The notes beneath the pieces were generated by a model. That model made no database searches. It was not told the DNA's origin and saw only the letters and a program-made list of their open reading frames with translations. Below, one piece after another: positions 53,251 to 63,313 of a stretch of DNA of 64,000 nt. The stretch is from Xanthobacteraceae bacterium (GTDB lineage: Bacteria > Pseudomonadota > Alphaproteobacteria > Rhizobiales > Xanthobacteraceae): NCBI GenBank assembly GCA_029239875.1, contig JARBUD010000018.1, positions 18,675 to 82,674 of the forward strand. The letters are read 5' to 3'. The stretch's first letter is position 1, and the number at the start of each line of letters is the position of its first letter. The translations under genes were made by a program, and so were the position numbers.

Positions 53251-54836
53251 CGTCCTCCCATCCCGCGCCGGACAGTTCGGCCGGACCGCTGAGCTTCCCG
53301 GTCTTCCGGGCGCTCTGGATCGCGACCATCGTCTCCAACATCGGCACATGGATGCACGACGTCGGTGCGGGGTGGCTGATGACGTCGCTGTCGCCGAGCC
53401 CATTGCTCGTCGCGCTGGTGCAGGCGGCGACCACCCTGCCGATGTTCCTGCTCGCCCTTCCGGCGGGCGCGCTGGCCGATATCGTCGACCGGCGCCGGCT
53501 GCTGCTGGCAGCCCAGATCTTGGGTCTCGTCGCGGCCGCGATACTGGCGGTGCTGACCTGGCAGGGCCTGACGACTCCCCATGTGCTGCTGGCGGCAACC
53601 TTCGTACTCGGCGTGTCCGCCGCCCTCAGCGCGCCCGTCTTCCAGGCGATCGTGCCGGAACTCGTCAGTCAGCCGGCCCTGCCGGACGCGGTCGCGCTCA
53701 ACAGCCTCGGGATCAACATCTCCCGCGCCATCGGGCCGGCGCTCGGCGGGGTCATCGTCGCGATCGCGGGTTCGCCCGCCGTCTTCGCCCTCAACGCCCT
53801 CTCCGTCGTCGCCGTGCTCGGGGTCCTGTTCGCGTGGAAGCGTCCGGCGAACGTCCACAGCCTGCCGCCGGAGCACTTCTTCGGCGCGATGAGGGCCGGC
53901 TGTCGCTATGCGCGTCACTCCCCGGCGCTGCGTCTCGTGCTCATCCGCGCGGCGGGCTTCTTCCTGTTCAGCAGCGCCCTGTGGGCGATGCTGCCGCTGG
54001 TCGGCCGCCGAGGACTGGGCCTCGACGCGGCAGGATATGGCGCGCTGCTCGGCTGCATGGGTGCCGGCGCGGTCCTCGGCGCGATCCTGCTGAAGAAGCT
54101 GCGTAAGCGGATCGCCGCCAACACGCTCTCGATCGCCGCGACGCTGCTGTTCGCGCTGGCCACGCTCGCCCTCACGCTGGTGCCGAACGCCTGGCTCGCA
54201 GGCGCTGTCATGTTTGCCGCGGGCCTCGCCTGGATCGGCATGCTGACCTCCCTCAACGTCGCCGCCCAGATGGCTTCGCCCGGCTGGGTGAAGGCGCGCG
54301 CGCTCGCCGTCTATCTGCTGGTGTTCCAGGGCGCGATGACCGGCGGCAGCATCCTGTGGGGCTCGCTCGCCGCACGCACCAGCGTCGGCACCGCCCTTGC
54401 CGTCGCGGCCGTCGGGCAGGCGGCGGCTCTGATCCTCGCCGTCCTCTGGCGCCTCCCCAAGGATTCCACGACCGATCTGGCGCCCTCGCACCATTGGGCC
54501 GAGCCGGTGGTGTCGGTCCAGCCGGCCGACGATCGCGGCCCGGTGCTGATCGAGATCGAATACCGGGTCCCTCCCGAGAAGGCGGAGGAGTTCATCGCGG
54601 CCCTGAGGCGTTTCAGCTCCGTGCGGCAGCGCGACGGCGCCATCCGCTGGGACGTATGGGAGGACATCGCCGAACCCGGCCGGGTCGTCGAGTACTTCAT
54701 CGTCGAGAGCTGGGTCGAGCATCAGCGTCAGCACGCCCGCGTGACCCATGCCGATGCGATCGACCAGAAGATGCTCCACGCCTTTCATGTGGGCGACCGG
54801 CCGCCAGTCGTGCGACACCTGCTCAGACCGCTCTGA
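53247..54836 (+). CDS. MFS transporter (EntS-like) fused to an antibiotic-biosynthesis-monooxygenase-like domain
   Basis: Residues 1-410 form a twelve-span major-facilitator transporter of the MFS_3 type, with FRALWIATIVSNIGTWMHDV at the start, GALADIVDRRRLLLAAQI as the A-loop and NSLGINISRAIGPALGGVIV in the middle. After a linker, residues about 430-529 are soluble: GPVLIEIEYRVPPEKAEEF, DGAIRWDVWEDIAEPG and YFIVESWVEHQRQHARVT, the pattern of ABM (dimeric ferredoxin-like) domains. Such fusions are known and are taken as efflux pumps. It is coupled to the upstream DoxX gene. Confidence 0.92.
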   Translation: MTSSHPAPDSSAGPLSFPVFRALWIATIVSNIGTWMHDVGAGWLMTSLSPSPLLVALVQAATTLPMFLLALPAGALADIVDRRRLLLAAQILGLVAAAILAVLTWQGLTTPHVLLAATFVLGVSAALSAPVFQAIVPELVSQPALPDAVALNSLGINISRAIGPALGGVIVAIAGSPAVFALNALSVVAVLGVLFAWKRPANVHSLPPEHFFGAMRAGCRYARHSPALRLVLIRAAGFFLFSSALWAMLPLVGRRGLGLDAAGYGALLGCMGAGAVLGAILLKKLRKRIAANTLSIAATLLFALATLALTLVPNAWLAGAVMFAAGLAWIGMLTSLNVAAQMASPGWVKARALAVYLLVFQGAMTGGSILWGSLAARTSVGTALAVAAVGQAAALILAVLWRLPKDSTTDLAPSHHWAEPVVSVQPADDRGPVLIEIEYRVPPEKAEEFIAALRRFSSVRQRDGAIRWDVWEDIAEPGRVVEYFIVESWVEHQRQHARVTHADAIDQKMLHAFHVGDRPPVVRHLLRPL

Positions 54837-54876
54837 GTCGGAGGATCGATCACCTCCCGAACAAAAGGTGCCGCCC

Positions 54877-55272
54877 ATGATCTCGACGATGAAATCGCTG
54901 CAGCCCTATCTGCTCAGCCTGCTGCGCGTCGTATCCGCGCTCGTCCTCTTCAGCTACGGGACGCAGAAGATCCTGCGCTTTCCCTATGTCGACGGCGTTC
55001 CGCCGGTCGGCTCGCTCGCCTGGATCGCCGGCCTGTTCGAGCTGATCCTGGGCTTCCTGGTCCTGATCGGCTTCCAGACGCGCATCGCCGCCTTCGTGCT
55101 GTCCGGCGTGATGGCCTTCGCCTATTTCCTCCGGCATGCGCCGCAGGGCTTCTACCCCGCGCAGAATGGCGGCGTGGCGGCCATCCTGTTCTGCTTCGTC
55201 TTCCTCTATTTGTCCGCCGCCGGCGCCGGACCGTTCAGCATCGATGCCGCCCGTGACCGGGCTCCGGCCTAG
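54877..55272 (+). CDS. DoxX-family membrane protein (copy 2)
   Basis: The 131-aa product has four hydrophobic spans with the DoxX hallmarks: LLRVVSALVLFSYGTQKILR, then WIAGLFELILGFLVLIGFQT with the conserved E-L, and MAFAYFLRHAPQGFYPAQNG, which carries the typical F-x-x-H/NxPxG-F-Y-P loop. It belongs to a different subgroup from copy 1, which lacks the last motif. It lies 40 bases after the MFS gene and ends the module; the next gene runs the other way with 82 bases between. Confidence 0.92.
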   Translation: MISTMKSLQPYLLSLLRVVSALVLFSYGTQKILRFPYVDGVPPVGSLAWIAGLFELILGFLVLIGFQTRIAAFVLSGVMAFAYFLRHAPQGFYPAQNGGVAAILFCFVFLYLSAAGAGPFSIDAARDRAPA

Positions 55273-55354
55273 GTTATGCGAGGGGCGGCTGGCAGAGGCG
55301 GTGCGAACGGGATGAGCGGCGGACCCGCCTCGTGCCGCCGACGAGGATGGCGGG

Positions 55355-55843
55355 TCAGTCGGCGCCGGCGGTATCGTCCGGACCCACCAGCCTGTAGCGG
55401 AAGTCGCAATGGCTGGCGCCGCCCATGATGGTCTGACTCCGCTCCAGCTCGATGCGCGGGTCGATGCCCTTGCAGAACACCGCATCGCGTTGGCAGGAGA
55501 GCAGATGGCCGATCTCGGCCAGCCCCATGTCGCGATACATCTCGGCGTACTGGCAGCGATGGACGTTGTAGTCGAGCGCCGTCGCGGACTGCTCGGTCAC
55601 TTCGATCTCCAGCGCCCCGTTCATCGTCCACAGATGCAGGGTCGAGTAGAAGCCTTCGAGACCGGAATGTTCGCCGAGCTCGGCGCGGAACGAGGAAGCC
55701 TGCCGGATGGAGTTCTCCCGCACCGCCTTGCCGATCACCGACTTCGCCTCCTCCGGGCCGAAGCGCGCGACCAGTTCGTCATAGATCGGCTTGATGATCT
55801 CCGCCTCGATGCGGCGGCGCTCCAGAATGGACAGTGTCGTCAT
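55355..55843 (-). CDS. L-2-amino-thiazoline-4-carboxylate hydrolase (ATC hydrolase) family protein
   Basis: The 162-aa product matches the ATC_hydrolase family: YNVHRCQYAEMYRDMGLAEIG, HLLSCQRDAVFCKGIDP and SQTIMGGASHCDFRYRL. Conserved cysteines and histidines (HRCQY, LSCQRD, SHCDFRY) could form the active site. The named member cleaves the thiazoline ring to N-carbamoyl-cysteine or cysteine. Most relatives are uncharacterised, and this gene's partner is an acyl-CoA ligase, so the name need not describe its substrate. ATG 55843 is used, with a purine-rich GAGGCGAGAG upstream; a GTG at 55855 overlaps the ligase stop (GTGA). Confidence 0.88.
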   Translation of the reverse strand: MTTLSILERRRIEAEIIKPIYDELVARFGPEEAKSVIGKAVRENSIRQASSFRAELGEHSGLEGFYSTLHLWTMNGALEIEVTEQSATALDYNVHRCQYAEMYRDMGLAEIGHLLSCQRDAVFCKGIDPRIELERSQTIMGGASHCDFRYRLVGPDDTAGAD

Positions 55844-55851
55844 CTCTCGCC

Positions 55852-57363
55852 TCACGCCGCGCTCGTCACCCGGTCGCGGCCGGAGAGGGCGGCAGCCTCA
55901 GCCTTCAACCGCGTACGGTCAACCTTGTTGGTCTGGGCGAGCGGAATCTCCGGGACAGCGAAGACGTGGCGCGGGTGGAGATAGGGATCCGCCTGCGTGA
56001 CGAACCACGCCTTCACCGCCTCCTCGTCGAGCGGAGCGCCGCCGCGCGCCACGACGAAGGCCGCCGGCACCTCGTGCTTCAGATCGTCCGGCACCGGTAC
56101 GACGATCGCCTGCTCGATTGCCGGGTGCTGCTCGAGCACGCGTTCCACCTCGGCCGGGTAGATGTTGTGGCCGCCGGAGATGAACATGTCGTCGGCGCGG
56201 CCGATGAAATAATGGAAGCCGTCGGCGTCCTGCCGGATGATGTCCCGGCTGTCGTACCAGCCGTCCTTGAGAACGGCGGCGCTCGTCTCCGGGCGGTTGA
56301 GATAGCCCGTCATGGTCGCGGGCGTACGCATATGCAGCGTCCCCTCGCCCTCCCCGGTCACCGGCGAGCCGTCCGCCGCGACAAGGCGCACATTCTCCGG
56401 GATGAGGGGATAGCCGCAGGACAGGGGCGGTGTCGACCGGCCGTCGGGATGGCGGCCATAGACGGTAGGGCCGGCTTCGGTCGTGCCGTAGAAATTGGCG
56501 ATCTCGGCATTGGGGAACAGGCGCCGCGCCTCCGCGACCAGATTGTCGCCATAGGGCGCCGAGCCGATGAAGAGGAAGCGCACGCGGGCGAACGCGCTCG
56601 GCACGTCGTCGCCGAGATGGCGGGCGAGCATGGCGATCATGGTCGGCACGCCGGAAACCCAGTCGCAGCGGAACGTGTCGATGGCGCGGGCGAAGCCGGC
56701 GGGAGTGAAGCCGGGCAGCACGACCACGCTGCCGCCGGTGTGGAAGGTGCGCTTGATGTTGAAGAGCGCGTTCATGTGGAACAGGGGCGCAGCGACGAGC
56801 ACCCGGTAGGACGCGGGATCGGCGACGAGCTTCGCGCCTTCCTCGACAGCCCAGTACTGGCCCGCATGCGAGAGCGGGACCCCCTTGGGAGTACCGGTAG
56901 AACCTGAGGTGTAGAGGATCTGCGCGATGTCGTCCTCGCCGACCGATACCGGATCGAGCGGCCCCTCGTCCTGCAGGGACTGCCATGCCGCGCTGCCGAT
57001 CACAACGACGTTGTCGCGCCGGCCGTGGCGTTCCGCATCGTCGGTCAGCACGAGGTCGATGGCGGCGTCGCGCAGCAGGAAGTCGATCGCCGCATCGCTG
57101 GCTCGCCAGTTGAAGGGAACGACGGTGCCGCCCGCGCGCATGGCCGCGAAATAGATCGCCACATAGTCGGCGCTGTTGCGCGCCAGCACCGCCACGCGGA
57201 ACGGCGCTCCGCCGAAGCGGGCCTTCAGGCTGCGGCCGAGCGCATTCACCCGGGCATTGAGCTCGCCATAGGTGAAGGTCCGCACCCCGGCATCCATCGA
57301 CTCGATGAGTGCGAGATCGCCGGCTTTCCCGCCGAAAAGGACATCGGAGAGATTGTTCGCCAT
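55852..57363 (-). CDS. AMP-dependent acyl-CoA ligase
   Basis: This 503-aa enzyme activates a carboxylic acid to its CoA thioester through an adenylate. It has YTSGSTGTPKG (151-161), FYGTTEAGPTVYG as the A5-like motif, YDSRDIIRQDADGFHYFIGRADD as A7-A8 and a C-terminal LAQTNKVDRTRLK where the catalytic Lys would be. The acid-binding region reads PLFHMNALFNIK, as in medium-chain or aromatic acid ligases. It starts MANNLSDVLFGGK; an in-frame ATG 35 codons upstream would enter the promoter. The gene is divergent from the branched-chain-type importer, 143 bases away, and coupled to the ATC-hydrolase gene. Confidence 0.95.
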   Translation of the reverse strand: MANNLSDVLFGGKAGDLALIESMDAGVRTFTYGELNARVNALGRSLKARFGGAPFRVAVLARNSADYVAIYFAAMRAGGTVVPFNWRASDAAIDFLLRDAAIDLVLTDDAERHGRRDNVVVIGSAAWQSLQDEGPLDPVSVGEDDIAQILYTSGSTGTPKGVPLSHAGQYWAVEEGAKLVADPASYRVLVAAPLFHMNALFNIKRTFHTGGSVVVLPGFTPAGFARAIDTFRCDWVSGVPTMIAMLARHLGDDVPSAFARVRFLFIGSAPYGDNLVAEARRLFPNAEIANFYGTTEAGPTVYGRHPDGRSTPPLSCGYPLIPENVRLVAADGSPVTGEGEGTLHMRTPATMTGYLNRPETSAAVLKDGWYDSRDIIRQDADGFHYFIGRADDMFISGGHNIYPAEVERVLEQHPAIEQAIVVPVPDDLKHEVPAAFVVARGGAPLDEEAVKAWFVTQADPYLHPRHVFAVPEIPLAQTNKVDRTRLKAEAAALSGRDRVTSAA

Positions 57364-57446
57364 CAAGATTTTTCCCGATTTTTCCCGTTGCCGTCCGCTG
57401 CGCCGGCGCGGCTGGGGATGGATGCTGCGCCGCACAACGAGATCGA

Positions 57447-57474
57447 TTGACAGGATACGGGACATCAAAATAAT
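57447..57474 (+). promoter_or_regulatory. Promoter of the branched-chain-type importer operon
   Basis: TTGACA (57447-57452), a perfect -35 element, is followed after 16 bases by AATAAT (57469-57474), which matches TATAAT in five of six places. Transcription from about 57481 would leave a leader of some 26 nt with GGAG at 57498-57501 in front of the ATG at 57507. Confidence 0.6.
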
Positions 57475-57477
57475 GTC
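57461..57477. promoter_or_regulatory. Dyad GACAT-N7-ATGTC over the -10 element
   Basis: A perfect 5-bp inverted repeat overlaps the -10 box of the importer promoter. Its position is that of a repressor operator, for instance for a TetR-, MarR- or GntR-type protein. No such regulator gene lies within this window, so it may be just beyond the right end or elsewhere. Confidence 0.45.
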
Positions 57478-57506
57478 TATATATTTACTAGATTATGGAG
57501 TTGAAA

Positions 57507-58628
57507 ATGACGTTCCGCCGCGCCGCAGCCGGCATCGCCCTGGCGCTGGGCCTGATCGTGACCGGCGCTTCCGCGCATGCGGCCGAGCCGATCAAGATCG
57601 GCTTCTTCGCGCCATTGACCGGAAATCTCGCCAATTTCGGCGAACGCTTCCGCGAGTCGGTGCAGCTCTATGAGGAGCAGCTGAACGCGGCAGGCGGCAT
57701 CGATGGCCGCAAGGTCGAGATCATCTACGAGGATGACCGTAACTCCCCGAAGGAGGCGGCGAGCATCGCCCAGAAGTTCGCCAATACGCCGGGCCTCGTC
57801 TTCGTGGTCGGCTCCTTCAGCACCACCGCGTCGCTGGCGGCAGCCCCGATCCTGACCGAGGCGAAGATCCCGCAGGTCAGCCCCTCATCCTCGCACCCGG
57901 ACTTCCCGAAGTTCAGCCCCTACCAGTTCCGCCAGAACACCCGGCAGGACAAGCTCGCCCCGCTCCACGCCGAGTTGGTGGTGGACAAGCTGAAGGGCAA
58001 GAAGATCGCCATTCCGTTCTTCCAGGACGACTGGGGCCAGACCACCGCCAACCTCACCAAGGCCGCCATCGAGCAGCGCGGCGGCGAGGTCGTGCTGATC
58101 GAACCGATCGCGCCCAACGCCCGCGACTTCCGCCCGCTGGTGAGCAAGATCAAGTCGCTCAACCCCGACGTCATCTTCCTGCCGGTGCACTATCAGGAGG
58201 CGTCCGCCTTCGTGCAGCAGCTGCGCCAGGCGGGCGTGACCACGCCCATCGGCTCGCCCGATCCGCTGAGCAACCCCAAGTTCGTCGAGCTGGCCGGCAA
58301 GGACGCCGAGGGCATCCTGCTCTACACCTCGTTCTTCGCCGACGATCCCAAGGTGAAGCCCTATGTCGACGCCTACAAGGCGAAGTACAACCGCCTTCCC
58401 GACCAGTATTCCGCGCTCGCCTACGACTCCATCGCCGTCGGCGTGAACGCCATCCGCACGGTACTGCAGTCCGAAAAGCCGCTGACCGGCGAGAACGTGC
58501 GCGACGCCATCGCCACGGCGCCCGCCTATGAGGGCCTGACCGGCACCACCAAGTACGATGACGAGCGCGAGGTGAACAAGAAGAGCACCTTCATCATCAT
58601 CAAGAACGGCGCCTACGTCCTCTACTGA
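57507..58628 (+). CDS. Branched-chain-type (Leu/Ile/Val family) substrate-binding protein
   Basis: This 373-aa precursor begins MTFRRAAAGIALALGLIVTG with cleavage after A-H-A; the ATG four codons upstream (57495) lacks a proper ribosome-binding site, whereas GGAG lies six bases before this one. The mature Peripla_BP_6 domain shows IKIGFFAPLTGNLANFGE, GRKVEIIYEDDRNSPKEAAS, SSSHPDFPKFSPYQFRQN and LPVHYQEASAFVQQLRQAG. Relatives bind amino acids, but also aromatic acids and amides. The link with an acyl-CoA ligase suggests an organic acid. Confidence 0.94.
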   Translation: MTFRRAAAGIALALGLIVTGASAHAAEPIKIGFFAPLTGNLANFGERFRESVQLYEEQLNAAGGIDGRKVEIIYEDDRNSPKEAASIAQKFANTPGLVFVVGSFSTTASLAAAPILTEAKIPQVSPSSSHPDFPKFSPYQFRQNTRQDKLAPLHAELVVDKLKGKKIAIPFFQDDWGQTTANLTKAAIEQRGGEVVLIEPIAPNARDFRPLVSKIKSLNPDVIFLPVHYQEASAFVQQLRQAGVTTPIGSPDPLSNPKFVELAGKDAEGILLYTSFFADDPKVKPYVDAYKAKYNRLPDQYSALAYDSIAVGVNAIRTVLQSEKPLTGENVRDAIATAPAYEGLTGTTKYDDEREVNKKSTFIIIKNGAYVLY

Positions 58629-58721
58629 CGCCCAACCTGATGCGGACGTCGCCCTCCGGAACATGGAGGGCGACGTCCTTTCCTTTCGCGCCATTCGTGC
58701 CCATTCAAGGCTGCCTCTCCC

Positions 58722-60598
58722 ATGGAGCTGTTTCTCAGCCAGATCCTCAACGGTCTGGCCATCGGCCAAGTCTATGCGCTGATCGCGCTCGGCTTCAGCC
58801 TGGTCTTCGGCGTCGCCAACATCATCAACTTCGCGCAGGGCGCGCTGTTCATGCTGGGCGCCTTCATCGCCTATTCCGCCATTGCGTGGTTCGGGCTGCC
58901 CCTGGTGCCGGCGGCCGCCGTCTCGGTCGTCATCGTCGCGATCCTCGGCCTGCTGCTGGAGCGCATCGCCCTGCGTCCGCTGATCGGCGCGCCCTATGTG
59001 GCGCCGTTCCTCTCGACGCTGGCGATCAGCACCATCATCGACCAGTCGGCGGAGATCGTCTGGTCGCCGGAGAGCCAACCCTTCCCAGCCTCGATTTCCA
59101 GCACGACCTTCTTCATCGGCAACGCCTACATCACCGTCACCGATCTCGTGATCTTCGGCTTCGGCGCGGCGGCCACAGTGGCGCTGACGCTGTTCGTCTC
59201 CTTCACCTGGACGGGCCGGGCCCTGCGCGCCACGGCACAGGACGCCTCCGCCGCCGCGCAGCTCGGCATCCGCACCGACGTGATGCGCCAGATCGCCTTC
59301 GGCCTCGCCGGCGCGCTCGGGGCGCTCAGCGGCATCCTCGTCGCGCTGTATTTCCAGAGCGTCTTCCCGCAGATGGGCATCCCCTTCGGGCTGAAGGGCT
59401 TCGCCGCCGCCCTGCTCGGCGGCCTCGCCAGCATTCCCGGCGCGGTGGTCGGCGGCCTGCTGCTCGGCATCGGCGAGACGCTGGCGAGCGCCTATGTCGG
59501 GGACAGCTACCGCGACGCCATCGCCTTCACCCTGCTCCTGCTGATGCTGCTGGTGCGCCCGAACGGCCTGCTCGGCGGCGGGCGGCTGGACGCGCTCGGC
59601 GGCGCAGCCGCGGCGGCCGGCGCCATGCCGACGACGAGCCTGCTCGCCTCCTCCTCCAGCCAGCAATCGGCGCTGCGGGCCTACTACCTGCCGCCCTGGG
59701 GCTTCCTCGCGGTCGGCGCGGCCTTCACGCTGGTCCCGCTCGTCGTCTCCAGCACCTATGTGCTGCAGGCGCTGATCTACGGCTTCATCTTCGCCCTGCT
59801 TTCGGCGAGCACCAGCCTCGTATCCGGCTCGGTCGGCATCCTGTCCATCGGGCAGGCCGCCTTCTTCGGCGTCGGTGCCTATGCGGTCGGCGTGTTCGCC
59901 CGGCCTTACGGGCTCCCGGCGGATGCGACGCTCGTCATCGCCATCGGCCTCACCGCCCTCGTCGCGGTCGGCGCCGCCATACCGCTGCTCAAGCTCACCG
60001 GCCACACGGCGGCGCTGGGCACGCTCGCCATCGGCCAGATCGGCTTCCTCGTCTTCCTCAACTGGGTGTCGGTGACGCGCGGCCCGATGGGCATCCTCAA
60101 CATCCCGCACCCCGTGCTGGAACTGCTCGGCGGCCTGCGCTTCGCCACGACGGAACAGAAATACTGGCTGGTGCTCGGCTTCGTCGCCGTCGCCCTGGTG
60201 ATCGCCGAGCGCTACGTCTCCTCGCCCATCGGGCGGGTCTGGCGGGCGATCCGCGAGGACCGGCTGGCGGCGCTGGCGGCCGGCCTGCCGGTGCGGCGCT
60301 ACATCCTGCTGGCCTTCGCTGTCTCCGGCGCCCTGGCGGGCCTCGCCGGCGGGCTGTTCGCCTATGTCCAGCAGGTCGTCAGCCCGGAGAGCTTCACGGT
60401 CGAGACCTCGATCCTCGTCCTCACCATGGCGGTGCTGGGCGGGCTCGGCAATCTCACTGGCGCCGCCCTGGCCGGCTTCGCCCTCGCCATCCTGCCGGAG
60501 TTCCTGCGCGGCTTCGCGGAGTGGCGGATGATCGTCTACGGCCTGCTGCTGCTCGTCGCGCTGCGCGTGCGGCCGCAGGGCCTGCTGGGAGCACGCTG

Positions 60599-60599
<1 letters not shown>
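58722..60599 (+). CDS. Fused LivH-LivM permease
   Basis: One 625-aa chain contains both permeases of the importer. The LivH half (1-290) reads FLSQILNGLAIGQVYALIAL, FSLVFGVANIINFAQGALFM and GLKGFAAALLGGLASIPGAV. A Ser/Ala-rich linker (about 293-320) joins it to the LivM half, which has SLVSGSVGILSIGQAAFFG, LGTLAIGQIGFLVFLNW, GRVWRAIREDRLAALAAGLP and TMAVLGGLGNLTGAALAGF. In most genomes these are two genes. Fusion fixes a 1:1 ratio. Its stop overlaps the LivG ATG by one base (TGATG). Confidence 0.95.
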
Positions 60600-61436
<837 letters not shown>

Positions 61437-61444
<8 letters not shown>

Positions 61445-62165
61445 AACCGATCCCCGCATCGTCGTCGACGGCATCGACGTCCATTACGGCGCGGCGCAGG
61501 CCCTGTTCGGCGTCAGCCTGACGGTCGGCGCGCGGGAAGTGGTGGCGGTGCTCGGCGGCAACGCTTCGGGCAAGTCCACCACGATCAAGTCGGTGCTCGG
61601 GCTGGTCCGCCCCTCCAGGGGTACGATCACGCTCGACGGCGCCCCCGTGAACGGGCAGCGTCCCGACGCCATCATCGCCCGTGGCGTCGCCAGCGTCCCG
61701 GAGGGCCGGCGCGCCTTCCCGGAAATGTCGGTCTACGAGAACCTGCTGCTCGGCGCCTATCCGCGCCGGCACGAGGCGCGCGAGATCGCCGGCGACCTCG
61801 AACGGGTCTACGAGGCGTTCCCGCGCCTCAAGGAGCGCCGCTCGCAGCTCGCCGGCACCATGTCCGGCGGCGAGCAGCAGATGCTGGCGCTGGCCCGCGC
61901 CTGGCTGCGCCGTCCGACCCTCGTGTGCATCGACGAGCCCTCCATGGGCCTGTCGCCGCGCTTCGTCGACCAGGTATACGAGGTGCTTCAGGGCTGGAAG
62001 GCGCAGGGCATCACCATCCTGCTGGTGGAGCAGAACGCGCGCATGGCGCTGGAGCTCGCCGACCGCGCCTATGTGCTCCAGCACGGACGGGTGGCGGTTT
62101 CCGGCACCGCCTCCGACCTCGCCTCCGACCCGCAGGTCCGCAAGGCCTATCTCGGCGCCGCCTGA
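61437..62165 (+). CDS. LivF-type ABC ATPase
   Basis: This 242-aa ATPase starts MAETDPRIVVDGIDVHYG; an in-frame ATG nine bases upstream (61428) is a second choice. It has Walker A LGGNASGKST (an Asn-Ala in place of the usual Asn-Gly-Ala), SVPEGRRAFPEMSVYENLLLGAYPRR (given in part), the signature MSGGEQQMLALARAW and Walker B LVCIDEPSMGLSPRF with LLVEQNA. The EGRR-FP pattern is specific to LivF. It completes a four-gene importer and ends 102 bases before the MDR gene. Confidence 0.94.
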
Positions 62166-62267
62166 GCGCCGCTCCACGACCGCCGGCCGGTGCCGTCGCG
62201 CGCTCCGGCCGGTCCTCCTGCCATTGAAGGGCCGATGAACAGAGCCCGAGCTTGGGAAACACGACGC

Positions 62268-63278
62268 ATGAAAGCCGTCATCTTCGAAGAACACGGTCCC
62301 GTCTCGAACCTGAAGGTCGCCGACCTGCCGCGCCCCGAGCCCGCCCAGGGGCAGGCGCTCGTGCGCGTGCGCGCCGTGGCGCTCAACGGCTTCGACCCGA
62401 TGATCCTCGCCCGGATTCCGGGCATCAACACCCCGCTGCCGATGATCCCGGGCGGCGACATCGCCGGCGAGGTCGTCGCCTACGGGCCGGACACCGCCAT
62501 CGCGGGCATTCCGGTCGGCACCCGCGTGCTGGTCGATCCGCTGGTCGGCAATACCGGCGTCTTCGGCGAGACGGTGCGGGGCGGCGCCTGCGAGTTCGTC
62601 GCCGTGCCCGCCGTCAATCTGGTGCCGCTGCCGGACGCGGTGTCCTTCGAGCATGCCGCCGCCCTGCCCATCGCCTACGGCACCGCCTACCGGATGATCT
62701 GCGAGCGCGGGAAGATCGCGGCGGGCGAGAAGGTGCTGGTGCTCGGCGCCACCGGCGGCGTCGGCGTGTGCAGCGTGCAGCTCGCCAAGCTGGCGGGAGC
62801 GGAGGTCGCCGCCGCCACCTCCTCCGCAGCCAAGGCCGAGCAGTTGCGCGCCATCGGCGTCGATCACGTCATCAACACTTCGGAAGCCGACTTCGTGAAG
62901 GCGACACAGGCGCTCTGGGGCAAGCCGCGCGTCTTCGACGAGGGCGGCGGCGCGGATGTGGTGGTGAACTTCGTCGGCGGCGACGACTGGCCGCGCGCCC
63001 TGCGCTGCATTCGCCGCGGCGGGCGCGTGCTAACCTGCGGCGCCACCAACGGCTATGACCCCAAGACCGACATCCGCTTCATCTGGTCGTTCGAGATCAG
63101 CATCGTCGGCTCCAACTGCTGGTCGCGCGGCGATCTCGTCGATCTGCTGGACCTGGTGGCGCAGGGCCGGCTGAAGCCGCAGATTTCCTCCGTCCGTCCG
63201 CTGGAGGAACTGCCGGTCTCGCTGCAGGAGCTGATCGACCGCAAGGTCTTCGGCAAGGCGGTCCTGCGCGTCGCCTGA
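62268..63278 (+). CDS. Quinone-oxidoreductase-like MDR protein (zinc-free alcohol dehydrogenase family)
   Basis: The 336-aa product opens MKAVIFEEHGPVSNLKVADL and has an N-terminal GroES-like domain and an NADPH-binding domain with VLGATGGVGV (158-167). The substrate-side residues VALNGFDPMILARI and PGGDIAGEVVAYG are typical of the quinone oxidoreductase branch. No Cys-rich structural zinc loop is present. Some relatives act on enoyl-CoA, quinones or 2-alkenals, so it may reduce an intermediate of the acid taken up by the Liv importer. It is followed by the thioesterase after 35 bases, probably in one transcript. Confidence 0.93.
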   Translation: MKAVIFEEHGPVSNLKVADLPRPEPAQGQALVRVRAVALNGFDPMILARIPGINTPLPMIPGGDIAGEVVAYGPDTAIAGIPVGTRVLVDPLVGNTGVFGETVRGGACEFVAVPAVNLVPLPDAVSFEHAAALPIAYGTAYRMICERGKIAAGEKVLVLGATGGVGVCSVQLAKLAGAEVAAATSSAAKAEQLRAIGVDHVINTSEADFVKATQALWGKPRVFDEGGGADVVVNFVGGDDWPRALRCIRRGGRVLTCGATNGYDPKTDIRFIWSFEISIVGSNCWSRGDLVDLLDLVAQGRLKPQISSVRPLEELPVSLQELIDRKVFGKAVLRVA

Positions 63279-63313
63279 CGCGCCTTCACATCCCATTCGA
63301 CGGAAAATCCCCG

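Noticed and set aside
52914..54878. A 654-codon minus-strand frame over the MFS gene
   Set aside because: It is antisense to a transporter with intact motifs. The high Arg/Asp/Gln content is a reading-frame artefact.
57885..60110. A 741-codon minus-strand frame over the Liv importer genes
   Set aside because: It is fully antisense to a recognised binding protein and permease, with an Arg/Asp/Glu-rich, non-protein-like composition.
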